A stretch of 64,000 nt of DNA from Solimonas soli DSM 21787 (GTDB lineage Bacteria > Pseudomonadota > Gammaproteobacteria > Nevskiales > Nevskiaceae), in contig NZ_KI440836.1 of NCBI RefSeq assembly GCF_000474945.1, positions 169,607-233,606 of the forward strand, given 5' to 3'. Below, one piece after another: positions 19,647-27,342 of the stretch. The first letter of the stretch is position 1. Each line of letters opens with the position of its first letter. The notes beneath the pieces were generated by a model. That model did not search any database, was not told where the DNA came from, and worked only from the letters and a program-made list of their open reading frames with translations. Position numbers and translations under genes: made by a program.

Positions 19647-19836
19647 GGCCACTTAACGCGACGGGCGTCGCATCCGCCTTTCGTCGCCCCATCGATGACG
19701 TTCCCGCCGCCGCTTTTCGCGGCGCGCTGTGACCGAAGGCATGCTGGGTTCGCGGGCGACGATTGTCCGCGGGTCGCCGCGATCTTATAAAGGAGCGGTC
19801 GGCACGGATGCTGGCACAAAAAAAGGGGGAGCAACC

Positions 19837-20202
19837 ATGGAAGTCATCCGCAACATCGCCATTCGCGCGGCGCTGCTCGGCGTCGCCATCGCCGCGCTGC
19901 CGGGCTGCGGCAGCGACGCGCCGAAGCCGCTCGAGGCGCGCAACGTCTCGGCGCCGCTCAAGCCGGTCGGCCTGCTGCCGCCGGGTCTCGCCACCTCGCT
20001 GAAGGAAGGCGACGTCGTCGCCCTGAAGGTGCCGCTGACCCTGCGCCTGCATCCCAAGGCCGGCAGCGGGGGCGAAACCCTGCCGCCGGGCGCCATCGTG
20101 CGCCTGAAGTCGCGCGTCCTCAACGCCGCCGGTCCCTGGTGGCTGGTCGACGGCAGCAACGCCTCCGGCTGGCTCACCGAAGCCGAACTGCTGCGCAAGT
20201 AG
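19837..20202 (+). CDS. Small SH3-like lipoprotein
   Basis: A 121-residue probable lipoprotein of unknown role. The signal peptide ends in the lipobox ALPGC (Cys near residue 24). The C-terminal half reads like a bacterial SH3 fold: VALKVPLTLRLHPKAG, GAIVRLKSRVLNAAGPWWLVDGSNASGWLTEAEL. A strong GGGGGAG Shine-Dalgarno precedes the ATG at 19837. The stop codon abuts the tandem repeat block starting at 20202, so the transcript would run into those hairpins. Confidence 0.8.
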   Translation: MEVIRNIAIRAALLGVAIAALPGCGSDAPKPLEARNVSAPLKPVGLLPPGLATSLKEGDVVALKVPLTLRLHPKAGSGGETLPPGAIVRLKSRVLNAAGPWWLVDGSNASGWLTEAELLRK

Positions 20203-20477
20203 CGTCGCGAGCAGCGTGCAGGGGCCCCGTGCGCAGCACGGGGATGTAGCGTCGCGAGTCGATGCCAGCCGCTTCTTCCGAACTCACCCGGCTGCGACAC
20301 CCCGCGGCTGCGTCGCGAGCAGCGTGCAGGGGCCCCGTGCGCAGCACGGGGATGTAGCGTCGCGAGTCGATGCCAGCCGCTTCTTCCGAACTCACCCGGC
20401 TGCGACACCCCGCGGCTGCGTCGCGAGCAGCGTGCAGGGGCCCCGTGCGCAGCACGGGGATGTAGCGTCGCGAGTCG
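20202..20477. repeat. Tandem 108-bp repeat, 2.5 copies
   Basis: Copies begin at 20202, 20310 and 20418; the third breaks off near 20477. The copies look identical. Each unit carries a perfect 8-bp stem with a 3-nt loop (CCCCGTGC-GCA-GCACGGGG) and has the short string GCGTCGCGAG twice. No spacers differ between copies, so this is not a CRISPR array. The rest of the gap to 20567 shows nothing recognisable. Confidence 0.95.
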
Positions 20478-20567
20478 GATCCGCGTTCCGCGGCTGACGC
20501 CGCCGGTTGGCCGCCCGCACCGCGATCGAGACGCGCTGCGGCAAAACCACTGCCATCGGCGGTCCGC

Positions 20568-20573
20568 TAAGAT
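20568..20573 (+). promoter_or_regulatory. Possible -10 box of the acyl reductase gene
   Basis: TAAGAT in GCTAAGATGCG, 44 bp before the ATG at 20617. Confidence 0.35.
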
Positions 20574-20616
20574 GCGAGCGCCACGGGCACCACCAAATAA
20601 CAGAAGGGGGATCGCG

Positions 20617-22599
20617 ATGAACTACTTCGTGACCGGCGCGACGGGATTCATCGGCAAATTTCTGGTCGGCGAACTGCTGCAGCATGCGGATGCGCAGATC
20701 CACGTGCTCGTGCGGCCCGGTTCGCAGGACAAGTTCGAGGCCTTGCAGGAGCGCTTCGGCGAGGCCGGCCAGCGCCTGATCGCCGTGCACGGCGATGTCA
20801 CCGAACCCGGCCTGATCAGCGACGCCGAGCGGGCCAAGCTGAAGGGCAAGCTCGACCACGTCTTCCACCTCGCCGCCGTCTATGACATGAACATGGACGA
20901 CGCGACCGGCAACCGCATCAACAACGAGGGCACGCGCAACGTCGTCGAGTTCGTCAACGGCATCGACGGCCCCGTGCGCCTGCACCACGTGTCGAGCGTG
21001 GCGGTTGCCGGCGGCGACTTCGTCGGCCGCTTCACCGAGGACATGTTCGACGAGGGCCAGCGCCTCACGCACCCGTACTTCCGCACCAAGTTCGAGTCCG
21101 AGAAGATCGTCCGCGAGGAGTGCAAGGCGCCGTTCCGCATCTACCGGCCGGGCGCCGTCGTCGGCTCCTCGGAGACCGGCGAGATGGACAAGATCGACGG
21201 CCCCTACTACTTCTTCAAGACCGTGCAGAAGCTCAGCCACAGCGTGCCGAAGTGGCTGCCGCTGCTCGGCGTCGACGGCGGCAAGGTGCCGATCGCGCCG
21301 GTCGACTACGTCGCCAAGGCGATCGACCACATCGCCCACAAGACGGGCCTCGACGGCAAGTGCTTCTGCCTGATCCAGTCGCATTCGCCGAGCGTCGGCG
21401 AGCTGATGCAGGTCATCATGGAAGCGGCGCACGGCCCGCAGTTCGTGCGTTCGCTGGAAGTGCCGCCGATTCCGCCGCAGGTGAAGGAGATCGGCACGCG
21501 CGTCGCCGGGGCGATTCCGGCGGTGATCAAGAAGCGCGTGTCGTCGGCCATCGGCATTCCGGTCTCGGTGCTCGGCTATGTCGTCAACCGCGCCGTGTTC
21601 GACGACAAGGAAACGCGCAAGGCGCTCAAGGGCTCGGGCATCCAGTGCCCGGACATCCGCACCTATTGCGACAAGCTATGGCAATACTGGGAACTCTATC
21701 TCGACCTCGACACCAAGCTGCCGCAAGGCGCCACGCAGCGCCTGGCCGGCAAGGTCGCGGTGGTCACCGGCGCCTCGAGCGGCATCGGCTTCGTGGTGGC
21801 GAAGAAGCTGGCCGCGGCCGGCACCAAGGTCATCCTGGTGGCGCGCACCCGCGAGAAGCTGGAACAGACGCGCGGCATCATCGAGAAGGCCGGCGGCGAG
21901 GCGCACGTCTATCCCTGCGACCTCAACGACATAAAGGCGATCGACGGGTGCGCGCAGGCGATCCTGCGCGACTTCGGCCACGTCGACATCCTCATCAACA
22001 ACGCCGGCCGCTCGATCCGCCGCGGCGTGATGGAATCGACGACGCGCTTCCACGATTTCGAGCGCACCATGCAGCTGAACTACTTCGGCGCGGTGCGCAT
22101 GATCCTCGCCTTCCTGCCGAGCATGACGCAGCGCAAGCGCGGCCAGATCATCAACATCAGCTCGATCGGCGTGCTCGCCAATGCCGCGCGCTTCTCGGCC
22201 TACGTGGCCAGCAAGGCGGCGCTCGACGCCTTCTCGCGCTGCCTGTCGGCCGAGGTGCGGCACTTCAACGTGCACGTCACCGCGATCTACATGCCGCTGG
22301 TGCGCACGCCAATGATCGCGCCGACCAAGATCTACGACTACGTGCCGACCTGGTCGCCGGACAAGGCCGGCGACACGGTGATGAAGGCGATCCTCGACAA
22401 GCCGAAGTCGATCGCCACGCCGCTCGGCACCGCCGCCGCGGTCTCGTATGCGCTGTGGCCGAAGCTCAACGACTACATCCTCAACAAGGGCTTCCACCTG
22501 TTCCCCTCGTCCTCGGCCGCCAAGGGCCGCAAGGAAGGCGCCAAGCCGACGCTCGAGCAGGTGGTGTTCGCCAACCTGTTCAAGGGCGAGCACTTCTAG
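20617..22599 (+). CDS. Bifunctional fatty acyl-CoA reductase (acyl-CoA to fatty alcohol)
   Basis: A 660-residue two-domain enzyme. Residues 1-375 form an NAD-binding-4/male-sterility type reductase (VTGATGFIGKFLV, DHVFHLAAVYDM, HPYFRTKFESEK with the Tyr/Lys pair, PFRIYRPGAVVGSSETGEMDKIDGPYYFF). Residues 376-660 form a classical SDR (VVTGASSGIG, NNAGRSIRRG, NISSIGVLANA, YVASK). The layout and many segments match the Marinobacter fatty acyl-CoA reductases that reduce acyl-CoA or acyl-ACP through the aldehyde to a fatty alcohol for wax esters. GAAGGGGG precedes the ATG. No wax ester synthase is in the window. Confidence 0.92.
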   Translation: MNYFVTGATGFIGKFLVGELLQHADAQIHVLVRPGSQDKFEALQERFGEAGQRLIAVHGDVTEPGLISDAERAKLKGKLDHVFHLAAVYDMNMDDATGNRINNEGTRNVVEFVNGIDGPVRLHHVSSVAVAGGDFVGRFTEDMFDEGQRLTHPYFRTKFESEKIVREECKAPFRIYRPGAVVGSSETGEMDKIDGPYYFFKTVQKLSHSVPKWLPLLGVDGGKVPIAPVDYVAKAIDHIAHKTGLDGKCFCLIQSHSPSVGELMQVIMEAAHGPQFVRSLEVPPIPPQVKEIGTRVAGAIPAVIKKRVSSAIGIPVSVLGYVVNRAVFDDKETRKALKGSGIQCPDIRTYCDKLWQYWELYLDLDTKLPQGATQRLAGKVAVVTGASSGIGFVVAKKLAAAGTKVILVARTREKLEQTRGIIEKAGGEAHVYPCDLNDIKAIDGCAQAILRDFGHVDILINNAGRSIRRGVMESTTRFHDFERTMQLNYFGAVRMILAFLPSMTQRKRGQIINISSIGVLANAARFSAYVASKAALDAFSRCLSAEVRHFNVHVTAIYMPLVRTPMIAPTKIYDYVPTWSPDKAGDTVMKAILDKPKSIATPLGTAAAVSYALWPKLNDYILNKGFHLFPSSSAAKGRKEGAKPTLEQVVFANLFKGEHF

Positions 22600-22625
22600 A
22601 CGCTTCGCCGCGTCGCGATCGACCG

Positions 22626-22651
22626 GGCCGGCGGCGCGTGCGTCGCCGGCC
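22626..22651 (+). terminator. Weak terminator-like hairpin after the acyl reductase
   Basis: An 8-bp GC stem (GGCCGGCG/CGCCGGCC) with a 10-nt loop 27 bp past the stop, followed only by TTGCCGTTT. The T tract is poor. Confidence 0.4.
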
Positions 22652-22799
22652 TTGCCGTTTCCGCGCGCCGGCGGCGCCGCATCTGGCCGGCCGGCCGCCG
22701 CCGCCGGCGCGGCTGCCATGGCCGCGCCGCCGGCGGGTCCGTACAGTCGCGGCAGAAGCGCCGCGTCGTCCGCGCGGTCGCCAATACTTCAGGGAGACC

Positions 22800-24740
22800 A
22801 TGGACATGGAAGCCTTCATCGCGCGTCGCACGCGCCCCATTGCCCGCATCGCCGCCGTCGCCACGCTGGTCGTGCTCGCCGCCTGCGGTTCCAGCTCGCC
22901 GTCCTCGGGCGGCGGCCAGGCGCGGTGGAGCACGCTCGGCACGCGCGCCGAAACCGCGCAGAGCGCGTCGCCGATCAGCCGCAACGGCGAGGCACAGTGG
23001 ACCGACTACGATCCGGCGCCGCTGTACGCCGGCGTCGCCAAGCAGGCTCTGCAGTACATCACCATGCGCGACGGCGTGAAGCTGGCGGCCTACGTGACGC
23101 TGCCGGCCGACGCCGACGGCAACGCGGTGACGACGCCGCTGCCGGTCGTGCTCGTGCAGACCAGCTACAACGGCGCCGCCGGCCAGGCGGTGACGGCGAT
23201 CGGCGGCGCCGATCCGTACATCGTGCAGCACGGCTACGCGACGGTGGTGGTCGACGTGCGCGGCACCGGCCAGTCGCAGGGCGAGTGGGAAGCGTTCGGC
23301 GAAGACGAGCAGGCCGACTACGCCGAGGTCGTCGACTGGGTGACGCAGCAGCCGTTCTGCGACGGCCGCATCGGTGTATACGGCGTCTCGTATCTCGGCA
23401 TCACGGCGATCATCACCGCCGCGCAGGGCCATCCGGCGGTCAAGGCGGCGTTTCCGATCGTGCCGATCGGCGACGGCTACCGCGACATCGTCTTCACCGG
23501 CGGCCAGGTCAACCCGACGTTCATTCCGCTGTGGCTGGGCCTGGTCTCGGTGCTCGGCCTCACCAATCCGACCGTGATCACCGATCCGGCGACCGGCCTG
23601 CCGGCGACGCTCGAACACCTGCTCAGCGCCGTCGCCAACTTCCAGGTGCCGACCATCCTGCGCGCGCTGGCCGGCGATCCGGACACCGCCTACGACGGCG
23701 ATTTCTGGAAAGTGCGGTCGCCGCTGGAGAACGACGGCCGGATCAAGGTGCCGACCTTCATCGTCGGCGGCCTGCACGATCTCTTTCAGCGCAGCGAGCC
23801 GATCAGCTACGAGCGCATCAAGAACAACGCGCCGGCCAAGCTGCTGATCGGGCCGTGGACGCATGTCGAGGCGGCGTTCGGCCAGGGTCTGCCGGTCGAC
23901 GGCGTGCCGCCGCTGAACCATATCGAGCTGCAGTGGTTCGACCAGTACGTGAAGGGCATGAAGGCCGGTGCCGTCAGGCAGCCGAACGTCACGCAGTACG
24001 TGACCGGCTACGGGCACTACGCGACGGCCAGCGACTGGCCGCATCCGGATGCGCGGGCGCAGCGTCTCTATCTGCGCGCCGACAAGAGCTTGTCCGAGGA
24101 CGCGCCGGCCGCCGGCGAGAAGGCCAATACCGCATTGCAGCTGCCGATCGAAGGCCTGTGCTCGATCAGCACCTCGCAGTGGACCGCCGGCCTGCTCGGC
24201 TACGTGCCGCTGCCGTGCTTCGAGAACAGCAATTCGGCCGAGAGCCTGTCGGTGAAATACGAGACGCCGGTGATGGAAGCCGATTACTACATCAACGGTC
24301 CGATCGAGGCCGACGTGTGGATCTCGTCGACGGCCAGCGACGCCGGCCTGTCGGTGCGTGTCGACGATGTCGACGAGAACGGCGTCGCCAGGTCGCTGAG
24401 CAACGGCATCCAGACGGCGTCATTGCGCGCCGTCGACGCCAGCCGCTCGCGTACGCTGGACGGCCAGATGATCCAGCCCTGGCATCCGTACACGCAAGAT
24501 TCGGTGCAGACGCTTGGCGACGAACCGGTGCTGGTGCCGGTCGAGATCTTCGCGACCAGCGCGCTGATCGCCAAGGGCCACAGGCTGCGCCTCGCCGTCG
24601 GCGCCAGCGATCTGCCGCAGGGCGTGCCGCCAATCCCGACCTTGCTGCAGTCGCTGATCGGCGTGCTGACGATACACAGCGACGCCGCGCATCCGTCGAG
24701 CGTGGTCCTGCCGGTGGTGCCGGCAAGCACGCTGAACTAA
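22800..24740 (+). CDS. CocE/NonD family hydrolase, lipoprotein
   Basis: A 646-residue alpha/beta hydrolase of the X-Pro dipeptidyl-peptidase/cocaine esterase (S15) group, probably anchored in the envelope: the signal peptide ends VVLAAC. The nucleophile is in YGVSYLGITA, the acid in GGLHDLFQR and the His in GPWTHVE; DVRGTGQSQGEW near residue 160 is the oxyanion-side motif. The C-terminal jelly-roll domain typical of the family follows (EADVWISSTASDAGLSVRV, KGHRLRLAVGASD). AGGGAG precedes the ATG at 22800. Substrates are esters or amides; which ones cannot be told. It ends convergent with the efflux operon. Confidence 0.9.
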   Translation: MDMEAFIARRTRPIARIAAVATLVVLAACGSSSPSSGGGQARWSTLGTRAETAQSASPISRNGEAQWTDYDPAPLYAGVAKQALQYITMRDGVKLAAYVTLPADADGNAVTTPLPVVLVQTSYNGAAGQAVTAIGGADPYIVQHGYATVVVDVRGTGQSQGEWEAFGEDEQADYAEVVDWVTQQPFCDGRIGVYGVSYLGITAIITAAQGHPAVKAAFPIVPIGDGYRDIVFTGGQVNPTFIPLWLGLVSVLGLTNPTVITDPATGLPATLEHLLSAVANFQVPTILRALAGDPDTAYDGDFWKVRSPLENDGRIKVPTFIVGGLHDLFQRSEPISYERIKNNAPAKLLIGPWTHVEAAFGQGLPVDGVPPLNHIELQWFDQYVKGMKAGAVRQPNVTQYVTGYGHYATASDWPHPDARAQRLYLRADKSLSEDAPAAGEKANTALQLPIEGLCSISTSQWTAGLLGYVPLPCFENSNSAESLSVKYETPVMEADYYINGPIEADVWISSTASDAGLSVRVDDVDENGVARSLSNGIQTASLRAVDASRSRTLDGQMIQPWHPYTQDSVQTLGDEPVLVPVEIFATSALIAKGHRLRLAVGASDLPQGVPPIPTLLQSLIGVLTIHSDAAHPSSVVLPVVPASTLN

Positions 24741-24766
24741 GCGGCGTGGCGTGCGACGCCGTGCTG

Positions 24767-26212
24767 CTAGTGCGGCGGCGGCGGCCCTTCCTGCTGCCAA
24801 CCGCCGCCAAGCGCGAGGAAAAGGTTGACCTGATCGAGCGACAGCTGCGCGTCGTTCTCGGCGGCGGATGTCTGCGCCTGCACATAGGTGCGCTCAGCAT
24901 CAAGGCTGTTCAGGTAGGGAACGCGCCCGGCCTCGTAGAGGAGGCGGTTCTGCTGTGCGGCCTGAGCCGAGGCGTCGAGCGCCTGCTGTAGCGCGGCACC
25001 ACGTCGCAGGCGTTGCACGTAAGCGTCGAGCGCCGTCTGCGTGTCGCGCAGCGAGTCGAGCACGGTCTGGTCGAAGGCGGCCAGCGCCGCGTCAGCGCCG
25101 GCCTGCGCCGCCAGCACGCGGGCGTGCGCGCCGTTACCGGGAATACTCCATGAGACGAGCGGACCAATGGACCAGCTGCGCGTGAGATCGTTGCCGAAGT
25201 CCTCAAGCAGGCCATTGGCGCCGATCGAGGCGCCGATGCTGATATCCGGATAGAGCGAGGCAGTCGCCACGCCGATACGAGCGGTCGCCGCCGCGAGCCG
25301 GCGTTCCGCGGCGCGCACGTCCGGGCGGCGGCGCAGCAGCGCGGCGCCATCGCCAACCGGTATAGGCCGCCGCAGCTGCGGCGCGTCCTCGCACGCGGCC
25401 ACCTCGGGCGGCAAATCAGCCGGCGTGCCGCCAAGCAGCGCGGCGAGCGCATAGTCGGCGGCGTTGCGCCGTGCGGTCAGCGGTGGCAGGGCCGCACGCA
25501 CGAGTTCGGCCTGGGCCCTCGCGCGCGCGACGTCGGTAGCGGTGCCGCGGCCGGCGTCGAGCATGCGCTGGGCGATCTCCTGGCTGCGCTCCTGCAGTGC
25601 CAGCAGATGCTGGGTCACGTTCAGCTCGTGGCTGGCGTGGCAGCGCTCTACATATTCACGCGTGACTTCTGCGACCACAGTGATGCGCGCCAGATCCATC
25701 GCCGCCTGGCTGACCTGCACGTCGGCGCCCGCCGCCTCGGCGCCGCGCCGGATCTTGCCGAAAAAGTCGAACGCGTAAGAGACACTGAAGCCGCCGACTG
25801 CGACATTGAACGGCGGTAAGGGCTCAGTCTGCAGCAGGCTCTCGGCCGAGATCTGTGCACGCGAAACGGAGAGGTCCACACTCTCGTCCCAACCACCAGC
25901 GCTGCGCGCCACCTGATAAATGGCCGCCGCGCGCCGCAGGTTGGCGTCGGCCTCTCGCAGGCCGGCATTTGCCTGCAAAGCCTGTCCGATGAGGCGGTCG
26001 AGTAGGGCGTCGTCGTAGAGCTTCCACCACTGCGCAGGCAGATCTTCGCGGCGCTCCGTGCCCGGCGCTCCCACCTCGCCCGCTAGCTCACCCTGGACGT
26101 GAGGGCGGTTAATGACCGCTTCGTCGGGCAGCCGATAGTCGGGCCCCGCGGCGCCGCAAGCCGCGAGTCCCGTCAGCGCCAAACCGAGCGCCGTCGCGCG
26201 CAGGCGTTTCAT
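24767..26212 (-). CDS. NodT-type outer membrane efflux lipoprotein
   Basis: A 481-residue TolC-like outer membrane factor of the NodT family. It has a lipoprotein signal (ALTGLAAC), the Trp pair typical of NodT (LPAQWWKLYDD), two OEP coiled-coil repeats, and the conserved LLRRRPDVRAAERRLAAATARIGVA. It is the last gene of the efflux operon and overlaps the fusion-protein gene (ATGA). With the upstream genes it would form a tripartite pump exporting aromatic acids or other drugs through both membranes. Confidence 0.93.
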   Translation of the reverse strand: MKRLRATALGLALTGLAACGAAGPDYRLPDEAVINRPHVQGELAGEVGAPGTERREDLPAQWWKLYDDALLDRLIGQALQANAGLREADANLRRAAAIYQVARSAGGWDESVDLSVSRAQISAESLLQTEPLPPFNVAVGGFSVSYAFDFFGKIRRGAEAAGADVQVSQAAMDLARITVVAEVTREYVERCHASHELNVTQHLLALQERSQEIAQRMLDAGRGTATDVARARAQAELVRAALPPLTARRNAADYALAALLGGTPADLPPEVAACEDAPQLRRPIPVGDGAALLRRRPDVRAAERRLAAATARIGVATASLYPDISIGASIGANGLLEDFGNDLTRSWSIGPLVSWSIPGNGAHARVLAAQAGADAALAAFDQTVLDSLRDTQTALDAYVQRLRRGAALQQALDASAQAAQQNRLLYEAGRVPYLNSLDAERTYVQAQTSAAENDAQLSLDQVNLFLALGGGWQQEGPPPPH

Positions 26213-27132
26213 GAGCCGCTCGTGGCCGGTTTCGCGGCGGCGTTCGGCGCATTCTTGTCGGCGGCGGCGTCGGGCAAAATCGTCACCGTGGCACTGCGAC
26301 CTGTCACCAAGCGCACGCCGCGCGGCACCGCGTCGATGGCGATACGCACCGGGATGCGTTGTGCCAGGCGCACCCAGTTAAAAGCAGGATCGATGTTGGG
26401 CAGCAGATTGCTGCCGGCGCTGCGATTGCGCTCGGTGACGCCGGCCGCGATGCTCTCGACATGACCGCGAAGCCGCTCGCGCTCACCCATCAGCCGGATG
26501 TAGGCGCGCTGGCCGATCTCGATGCGGGCCAGCTTGGTCTCCTCGAAGTAGCCGTCGACATGCAGCGTCGCGGTATCGACGACAGACAGCACCGCGTGCC
26601 CGGTGCTCACGTAGTCGCCGACCCGTACGGTGCGGTCGTTGACGAAGCCGTCGACCGGACTGCGAACCTCCGTGCGCTCGAGGTTGAGTCGCGCGACGTC
26701 AAGCGCGGTGCGTGCCGCCTGCAGCGCAGCATCGGCCTGTGCGAGCTTGGCTCGGCTCTCCTCGGCAGACTCTCCGGCGACAAGATTGCCGAGCCGCGCG
26801 TTGCGCGCCACTTCGCGCTGCAGCTGAGCCACGGCCGCCTCGCGCTCGCGGATGTTCGCCTCGGCCTGATCCTGCGCGAGCCGGTAGCGCGCCTGGTCGA
26901 CAACAAAGAGCACCTCGCCCTGGCGTACCGGCCCGTTGTCGCGGGCGCGCACTTCCGTGATGAGGCCCGAAACGTCCGGCGCGATCTGCACCACATCGGA
27001 CTGCACGTACGCGTCGCGGGTCCAGGGATCGTCGTAGTAGTACCGCCACAGGTGAATGAGGATGAGCACTGCGACGGCAGCCGCGGCTAGCGTGAGCAGC
27101 ACCGGTCCGATGGACTTAAACGTGGGTTTCAT
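26209..27132 (-). CDS. Membrane fusion protein (AaeA/EmrA-like)
   Basis: A 307-residue periplasmic adaptor anchored by one N-terminal helix (IGPVLLTLAAAAVAVLILIHLW). The biotinyl-lipoyl halves are VQIAPDVSGLITEV and RSPVDGFVNDRTVRVGDYV, separated by an alpha-hairpin of about 80 residues; a beta-barrel domain follows with the DPAFNWVRLAQRIPVRI segment typical of AaeA. The start at 27132 with AGGCAGG upstream is preferred over one 12 codons earlier. It overlaps both neighbours, so it works with the FUSC permease and the NodT channel. Confidence 0.93.
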   Translation of the reverse strand: MKPTFKSIGPVLLTLAAAAVAVLILIHLWRYYYDDPWTRDAYVQSDVVQIAPDVSGLITEVRARDNGPVRQGEVLFVVDQARYRLAQDQAEANIREREAAVAQLQREVARNARLGNLVAGESAEESRAKLAQADAALQAARTALDVARLNLERTEVRSPVDGFVNDRTVRVGDYVSTGHAVLSVVDTATLHVDGYFEETKLARIEIGQRAYIRLMGERERLRGHVESIAAGVTERNRSAGSNLLPNIDPAFNWVRLAQRIPVRIAIDAVPRGVRLVTGRSATVTILPDAAADKNAPNAAAKPATSGS

Positions 27133-27338
27133 GACATCGCCTGCCTGACGAGGAGCAGTAGAAGCCACAGTACGACAACGTACAGGGCGGTATTAAATAA
27201 GGCCGGGTGCCAGACCCAGCGGTAAAATCCGAAGCGTGCGAGCAGCATGCGCAGCCCGGCCTTGATGGCGTAGGCGGCTACCATCAGTACGAGCAGTGCT
27301 GGGAAAAACACACCGTAAACATCGAACTGGCCGGGCAT
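27129..27338 (-). CDS. DUF1656 small membrane protein (AaeX-like)
   Basis: A 69-residue inner membrane protein with two hydrophobic helices (FFPALLVLMVAAYAIKAGL; LFNTALYVVVLWLLLLLVR) and the family's FDVYGVF start. DUF1656 proteins (AaeX) are encoded between the permease and adaptor genes in aae-type pumps; their role is unknown. It overlaps the adaptor gene (ATGA) and begins 4 bp after the permease stop. Confidence 0.92.
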   Translation of the reverse strand: MPGQFDVYGVFFPALLVLMVAAYAIKAGLRMLLARFGFYRWVWHPALFNTALYVVVLWLLLLLVRQAMS

Positions 27339-27342
27339 AGGA

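Noticed and set aside
20202..20477. CRISPR array
   Set aside because: The unit is 108 bp, copies are contiguous and there are no variable spacers or cas genes.
21120..22799. Long N-terminal extension in frame with the CocE/NonD hydrolase
   Set aside because: It lies in another frame of the acyl reductase gene; the hydrolase begins at a lipoprotein signal with a good ribosome site at 22800.
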